Below are positions 6,596 to 8,893 of a stretch of DNA of 8,893 bases, in pieces. Each line of letters begins with the position of its first letter. The stretch's first letter is position 1. The notes beneath the pieces are model-generated. The model searched no databases, was not told where the DNA came from, and was given only the letters and a program-made list of their open reading frames with translations. This stretch comes from an uncultured Blautia sp. Lineage in GTDB: Bacteria > Bacillota > Clostridia > Lachnospirales > Lachnospiraceae. The stretch lies in the NCBI GenBank assembly GCA_934402155.1, contig CAKRTP010000072.1, positions 1-8,893 on the forward strand, read 5' to 3'. The translations under genes were made by a program, and so were the position numbers.

Positions 6596-7621
6596 ATGGA
6601 ACAGTATTACTACAATCATATGGACAAACAGAAGCAGGCAGTTTATCATGCCATGCTGCAGGGAATCCGGAATCTGACAGATGAATTTCAGATTCCGGCC
6701 CTGGATGCCGACAGCCTGTACAATGTTTTTTTTCAGCTGAGACTGGATCACCCGGAGATATTCTGGGCGACCGGATACAAATACCGCTACTATAAGGACT
6801 CTCCGAATATCATTTTTATTCCGGAATATCTTTTTGAAAAAAATAAGATCAGAGAACATCAGAAGGCAATGACCGCACGGGTTGACAAGCTTGTGCGGCC
6901 GGCCGCAAAATTGTCTGAATGGGAAAAGGAAAAATATGTTCATGACTTTATCTGCCAGAATATCCGTTACGACAAACTTAAGAAGCCTTATTCTCATGAG
7001 ATCATAGGACCGCTTGGACAGGGGGTTGGAGTTTGTGAGGGAATTGCCAAGGCAGTTAAAGTGCTGCTTGACGAACTGGGAGTCTGGTGCATGATCGCAA
7101 TCTGCGGAAATAATCCGGATAAGGGGATCAAATACCGTCATACCTGGAACATTGTCAGAGTTGGCGGAATATACTATCATCTGGACGCGACTTTTGATAA
7201 CACACTTGGAAAAAGTGATCAGATACAGGACATTCGTTATGATTATTTTAATCTGGATGACAAGAGTATTTTCCGGGATCATGAGCCTCTGATCGCACCG
7301 GCACCACATTGTACTGATCATGAACATTTCTACTACAAAGAAAAAAGGCTTTCCTTCACAAAGCAGGAAGATGTTTACAAAAGATCTCTCCAGGCTGCGA
7401 AGAAAGGCAGAACGCTTACTTTCCACTGGCGCGGCGGTTATCTTACCAGAGAAGTGCTGAAGGAACTTCTTGATCTGATCCGCAAGGCAGGAGAAGAAAG
7501 AAAAAAGACACCAGTTGTAAATGTCAACTGGCCACAGGCAGTCCTGAGTCTCCATTACATAGAAGAACAGGCACAGGAATGTATTACAATGGAAGATGCA
7601 AATGAGGGAGAAAAAGAATAA
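6596..7621 (+). CDS. Cytosolic transglutaminase-fold protein with intact catalytic triad
   Basis: A 341-aa protein with a transglutaminase-like (papain-fold) core at about residues 110-210. The triad is readable: Cys147 in GVCEGIAKA at the start of a helix, His182 in RHTWNIV and Asp197 in HLDATFD. Bacterial members act as cysteine peptidases, amidases or, less often, crosslinking enzymes; the reaction here is unknown. Residues 1-110 are helical and charged, and residues 210-341 form a polar C-terminal region with several aromatic and His residues (about 235-260). There is no signal peptide or membrane helix, so it should be cytosolic, unlike the many exported transglutaminase-like proteins. 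The ATG at 6596 has AGGGAG at 6579-6584. The gene lies 20 nt after the 56-aa gene and 21 nt before the PAP2 gene, which points to one transcript. Confidence 0.9.
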   Translation: MEQYYYNHMDKQKQAVYHAMLQGIRNLTDEFQIPALDADSLYNVFFQLRLDHPEIFWATGYKYRYYKDSPNIIFIPEYLFEKNKIREHQKAMTARVDKLVRPAAKLSEWEKEKYVHDFICQNIRYDKLKKPYSHEIIGPLGQGVGVCEGIAKAVKVLLDELGVWCMIAICGNNPDKGIKYRHTWNIVRVGGIYYHLDATFDNTLGKSDQIQDIRYDYFNLDDKSIFRDHEPLIAPAPHCTDHEHFYYKEKRLSFTKQEDVYKRSLQAAKKGRTLTFHWRGGYLTREVLKELLDLIRKAGEERKKTPVVNVNWPQAVLSLHYIEEQAQECITMEDANEGEKE

Positions 7622-7642
7622 ATCCAAAAGGAAACACAACTT

Positions 7643-8173
7643 ATGAATATTGAATTAAAAATACTGGATTTTATCCAGACACTGCATATACCTCTTCTGG
7701 ACAAGATCATGGTTGGGATCACCAGTCTTGGTGATGCGGGAATCATATGGATCATTCTGACCGCTATCTTTCTGGCAATGCCAAAAACAAGACGGACCGG
7801 CAGTATAATGCTGGCAGCACTGATCGTGCAGACGATACTGTGTAATGTGATCCTCAAAAATCTGTTTGCAAGAACGAGACCATATGATGTGAATACGACA
7901 ATACAGCTTCTGGTTCCGAAGCTCAAGGATTTTTCCTTTCCATCAGGACACACATCGGCATCTTTTACGATAGTAAGTGCATTATATTTTGCAAAGGACA
8001 GTTTATGGAAACTGGCACTGGTACTTGCATGCCTGATCGCTGTCTCAAGACTTTATCTGTATGTACATTATCCAACGGATGTGATTGGAGGACTTGTTCT
8101 GGGAATCCTGTCCGGATATGCAGGATACAGGGTTGTGGATTTTATTGAAAAACAGAGGAAAAATCATGCATAA
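7643..8173 (+). CDS. PAP2-family membrane lipid phosphatase
   Basis: A 176-aa type 2 phosphatidic acid phosphatase (PAP2). All three family motifs are intact: K72-X6-R79-P80, P100-S-G-H103, and S135-R136-X5-H142-X3-D146. H103 and H142 are the catalytic histidines, with D146 completing the charge relay. Hydrophobic segments near 33-46, 54-71, 104-117, 122-138 and 145-162 give the usual helical-bundle membrane topology. Family members remove phosphate from phosphatidate, phosphatidylglycerophosphate or undecaprenyl pyrophosphate (the BcrC/PgpB group); the exact lipid cannot be told from sequence. AAGGA at 7628-7632 supports the ATG. Its last eight bases overlap the start of the acylphosphatase gene, so the two are probably translationally coupled. 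Confidence 0.93.
   Translation: MNIELKILDFIQTLHIPLLDKIMVGITSLGDAGIIWIILTAIFLAMPKTRRTGSIMLAALIVQTILCNVILKNLFARTRPYDVNTTIQLLVPKLKDFSFPSGHTSASFTIVSALYFAKDSLWKLALVLACLIAVSRLYLYVHYPTDVIGGLVLGILSGYAGYRVVDFIEKQRKNHA
8154..8159 (+). promoter_or_regulatory. Ribosome binding site that fixes the acylphosphatase start
   Basis: AGAGGA lies 6 nt before the ATG at 8166, inside the end of the PAP2 gene. It supports this start over an in-frame ATG at 8085, which lies deep in the PAP2 gene and would add 27 residues that do not belong to the acylphosphatase fold. Confidence 0.75.
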
Positions 8174-8441
8174 GATCAGAGAGAAGGTTAACTTTTATGG
8201 ACGGGTCCAGGGTGTTGGATTCCGGTATAAATTGGGATACTTGGCCCGGATGTACAGTGTGACCGGATGGGCAAGGAACGAATATGACGGATCGGTCTCA
8301 ACAGAATTACAGGGTCTTGAGGAGGATATTGACAAGATCATCCAGGCACTCTACAATGACCGTTATATAGAAATTGATGATATCAGAAGACGAAGAATTC
8401 CGCTCAATGAGGACGAGCAAAGATTCGGAGTCCGTTACTGA
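8166..8441 (+). CDS. acyP: Acylphosphatase
   Basis: A 91-aa acylphosphatase, the usual length for the family. It hydrolyses carboxyl-phosphate (acyl phosphate) bonds, releasing phosphate. The signature GRVQGVGFR occupies residues 12-20, with Arg20 as the phosphate-binding residue, and Asn38 in GWARNEYDGSV is the catalytic asparagine. The order beta-alpha-beta-beta-alpha-beta is plausible, and the protein ends in FGVRY, a common family ending. It is cytosolic. The start overlaps the PAP2 stop by eight nt and AGAGGA at 8154-8159 is correctly spaced. An acidic 86-aa protein follows 14 nt later. Acyl phosphates include acetyl phosphate, carbamoyl phosphate and the acyl-phosphate donor of phospholipid synthesis. 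Which one matters here is not shown by the sequence. Confidence 0.95.
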   Translation: MHKIREKVNFYGRVQGVGFRYKLGYLARMYSVTGWARNEYDGSVSTELQGLEEDIDKIIQALYNDRYIEIDDIRRRRIPLNEDEQRFGVRY

Positions 8442-8455
8442 AAGGAGAACAATAA

Positions 8456-8716
8456 ATGGAAGAATTATATCAGGCAATCGAGGAAAAGATAAAGTCTTCA
8501 GGCTATCCGAGGGAAATCTCAGGAGAGGCAGTTTATGAGGACATCTGTGACCAGATTGATGGCAAAGAAAACGGTACTTATGTGTTGTTGTCAAAATTTG
8601 AGGATGATGTGATCTTTGAATATCATATCACAGTCATGGATCATGAATTTAATCTGGGAGTCCTTACAATGAGACTTCCGGAAGGTATTTACGCAGTAAA
8701 TTTTGACGAGGATTAA
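8456..8716 (+). CDS. Acidic conserved-looking protein, 86 aa, unknown function
   Basis: An 86-residue cytosolic protein that I do not assign to a named family. It has 21 Asp/Glu against 6 Lys/Arg, so it is strongly acidic. The N-terminal 35 residues look helical (MEELYQAIEEKIKSSGYP, then a second short helix). The rest alternates short hydrophobic strands such as TYVLLSKFE, VIFEYHITV and LGVLTMRLP, giving a likely alpha+beta fold. AAAGGAG at 8441-8447 is eight nt from the ATG, an excellent site. It is the last gene of the 6405-8716 run, 14 nt after acylphosphatase and directly before a terminator. Good translation signals and codon use argue that it is real. Confidence 0.82.
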   Translation: MEELYQAIEEKIKSSGYPREISGEAVYEDICDQIDGKENGTYVLLSKFEDDVIFEYHITVMDHEFNLGVLTMRLPEGIYAVNFDED

Positions 8717-8733
8717 TAACGATTGATTAGCAG

Positions 8734-8759
8734 AGAGCGGGCAGGGACCTGCTCTTTTT
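8734..8759 (+). terminator. Intrinsic terminator after the 86-aa gene
   Basis: AGAGC (8734-8738) pairs with GCTCT (8751-8755), and the right arm runs directly into a five-T tract (8755-8759). An alternative register pairs GCAG (8741-8744) with CTGC (8749-8752) around GGAC; both give a G+C-rich hairpin followed by T's. It lies 17 nt after the stop codon and ends the five-gene run. Confidence 0.75.
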
Positions 8760-8795
8760 GCAGATAAAATGAATAAGAAGAGGGGGGAATGGCTT

Positions 8796-8893
8796 ATGTG
8801 GATCCTATTCGCAGTAGGATCTTCTTTTTTTGCGGGAATCCATAATATCAGTGGAACAACGCTTTTGTTTCTGATCCTGTCAGGTCTGGCGAC
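8796..8893 (+). CDS. Start of a small EamA-family transporter, partial, probable internal deletion
   Basis: Thirty-two codons are visible before the window ends. They read MWILFAVGSSFFAGI, then HNISGTTLLFLILSGLA. The first block is the typical N-terminal helix start of single-unit EamA (DMT-superfamily) permeases of about 140 aa. The second block resembles the later helix of the same family (the LFLILSG(I/L)AT element that precedes a SWLCYF-like segment). In the relatives I remember, about 45 residues carrying the rest of helix 1 and helix 2 lie between these blocks; here they are directly joined in frame. The gene may therefore be a defective copy. AGGGGGG at 8781-8787 is eight nt before the ATG, so translation signals remain. 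Codons 2-12 also form a terminator-like hairpin. Whether the downstream part is intact cannot be seen. Confidence 0.6.
   Translation, partial: MWILFAVGSSFFAGIHNISGTTLLFLILSGLA
8800..8831 (+). terminator. Terminator-like hairpin inside the first codons of the EamA gene
   Basis: GATCCTA (8801-8807) and TAGGATC (8815-8821) form a perfect 7-bp stem, extendable by one G-U pair on each side to a 5-nt loop. TTCTTTTTTT (8822-8831) follows, a layout like an intrinsic terminator. The bases also encode ordinary EamA N-terminal residues (Trp-Ile-Leu-Phe ... Ser-Ser-Phe-Phe), so coincidence is possible. Confidence 0.45.

Noticed and set aside
6545..7639. A 364-codon minus-strand reading frame opposite the transglutaminase-fold gene
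   Set aside because: It is the antisense shadow of a gene with a complete catalytic triad. Its product is rich in Phe, Cys, Ile and Leu in a random manner, matches no motif, and has no matching ribosome site.
8085..8165. Longer acylphosphatase beginning at the ATG at 8085
   Set aside because: The extra 27 residues are an out-of-frame reading of the PAP2 gene and precede the natural acylphosphatase start. The ATG at 8166 has its own ribosome site and gives the usual family length.
8789..8845. Short frame from the ATG at 8789, just ahead of the EamA start
   Set aside because: It ends after 18 codons, has poorer spacing to the ribosome site (one base) and gives no recognisable peptide.

Overview
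The window reads as chromosomal DNA of a gut-type Clostridia bacterium, most likely a Lachnospiraceae member. The basis is A+T-leaning composition, strong AGGAGG-type ribosome binding sites, tight co-directional gene packing, and protein types common in that family: a SEC-C protein, a condensation-like acyltransferase, zinc-ribbon membrane proteins and a small EamA transporter. The genus cannot be fixed by eye. Every gene found lies on the plus strand. No tRNA, rRNA, CRISPR array, insertion sequence or phage gene is visible.

Left part (1-1928): the 3' end of a SEC-C zinc-motif protein cut by the window edge, then a histidine-phosphatase-superfamily enzyme, closed by an 11-bp perfect inverted repeat directly after its stop codon.

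Middle part (about 1927-4767): a two-gene unit. A hormone-sensitive-lipase-type alpha/beta hydrolase starts at TTG behind an AAGGAG site. It overlaps by 34 nt a 603-aa protein that joins a condensation/acyltransferase-like domain to a six-helix membrane module resembling the DUF6320 membrane region. I infer a membrane-anchored acyl-transfer and deacylation pair of unknown substrate. A hairpin-rich 165-nt gap follows, then an orphan-looking polytopic membrane protein with an N-terminal four-cysteine zinc ribbon (4933-6363).

Right part (6405-8760): a compact run of five genes with gaps of 20, 21, -8 and 14 nt. They are a 56-aa conserved-looking small protein, a cytosolic transglutaminase-fold protein with an intact Cys-His-Asp triad, a PAP2 lipid phosphatase, an acylphosphatase, and an acidic 86-aa protein of unknown function. 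An intrinsic terminator ends the run.

The last 98 bases hold the start of a small EamA-type transporter. By memory of the family it seems to lack about 45 residues in frame after the first half-helix. Codons 2-12 also form a second terminator-like hairpin with a T tract.

No clearly new defence or mobile system is present. The observations most worth a second look are the acyltransferase/membrane-module fusion beside its hydrolase, the deleted EamA start carrying a terminator-like structure, and the 56-aa gene that is easily missed.
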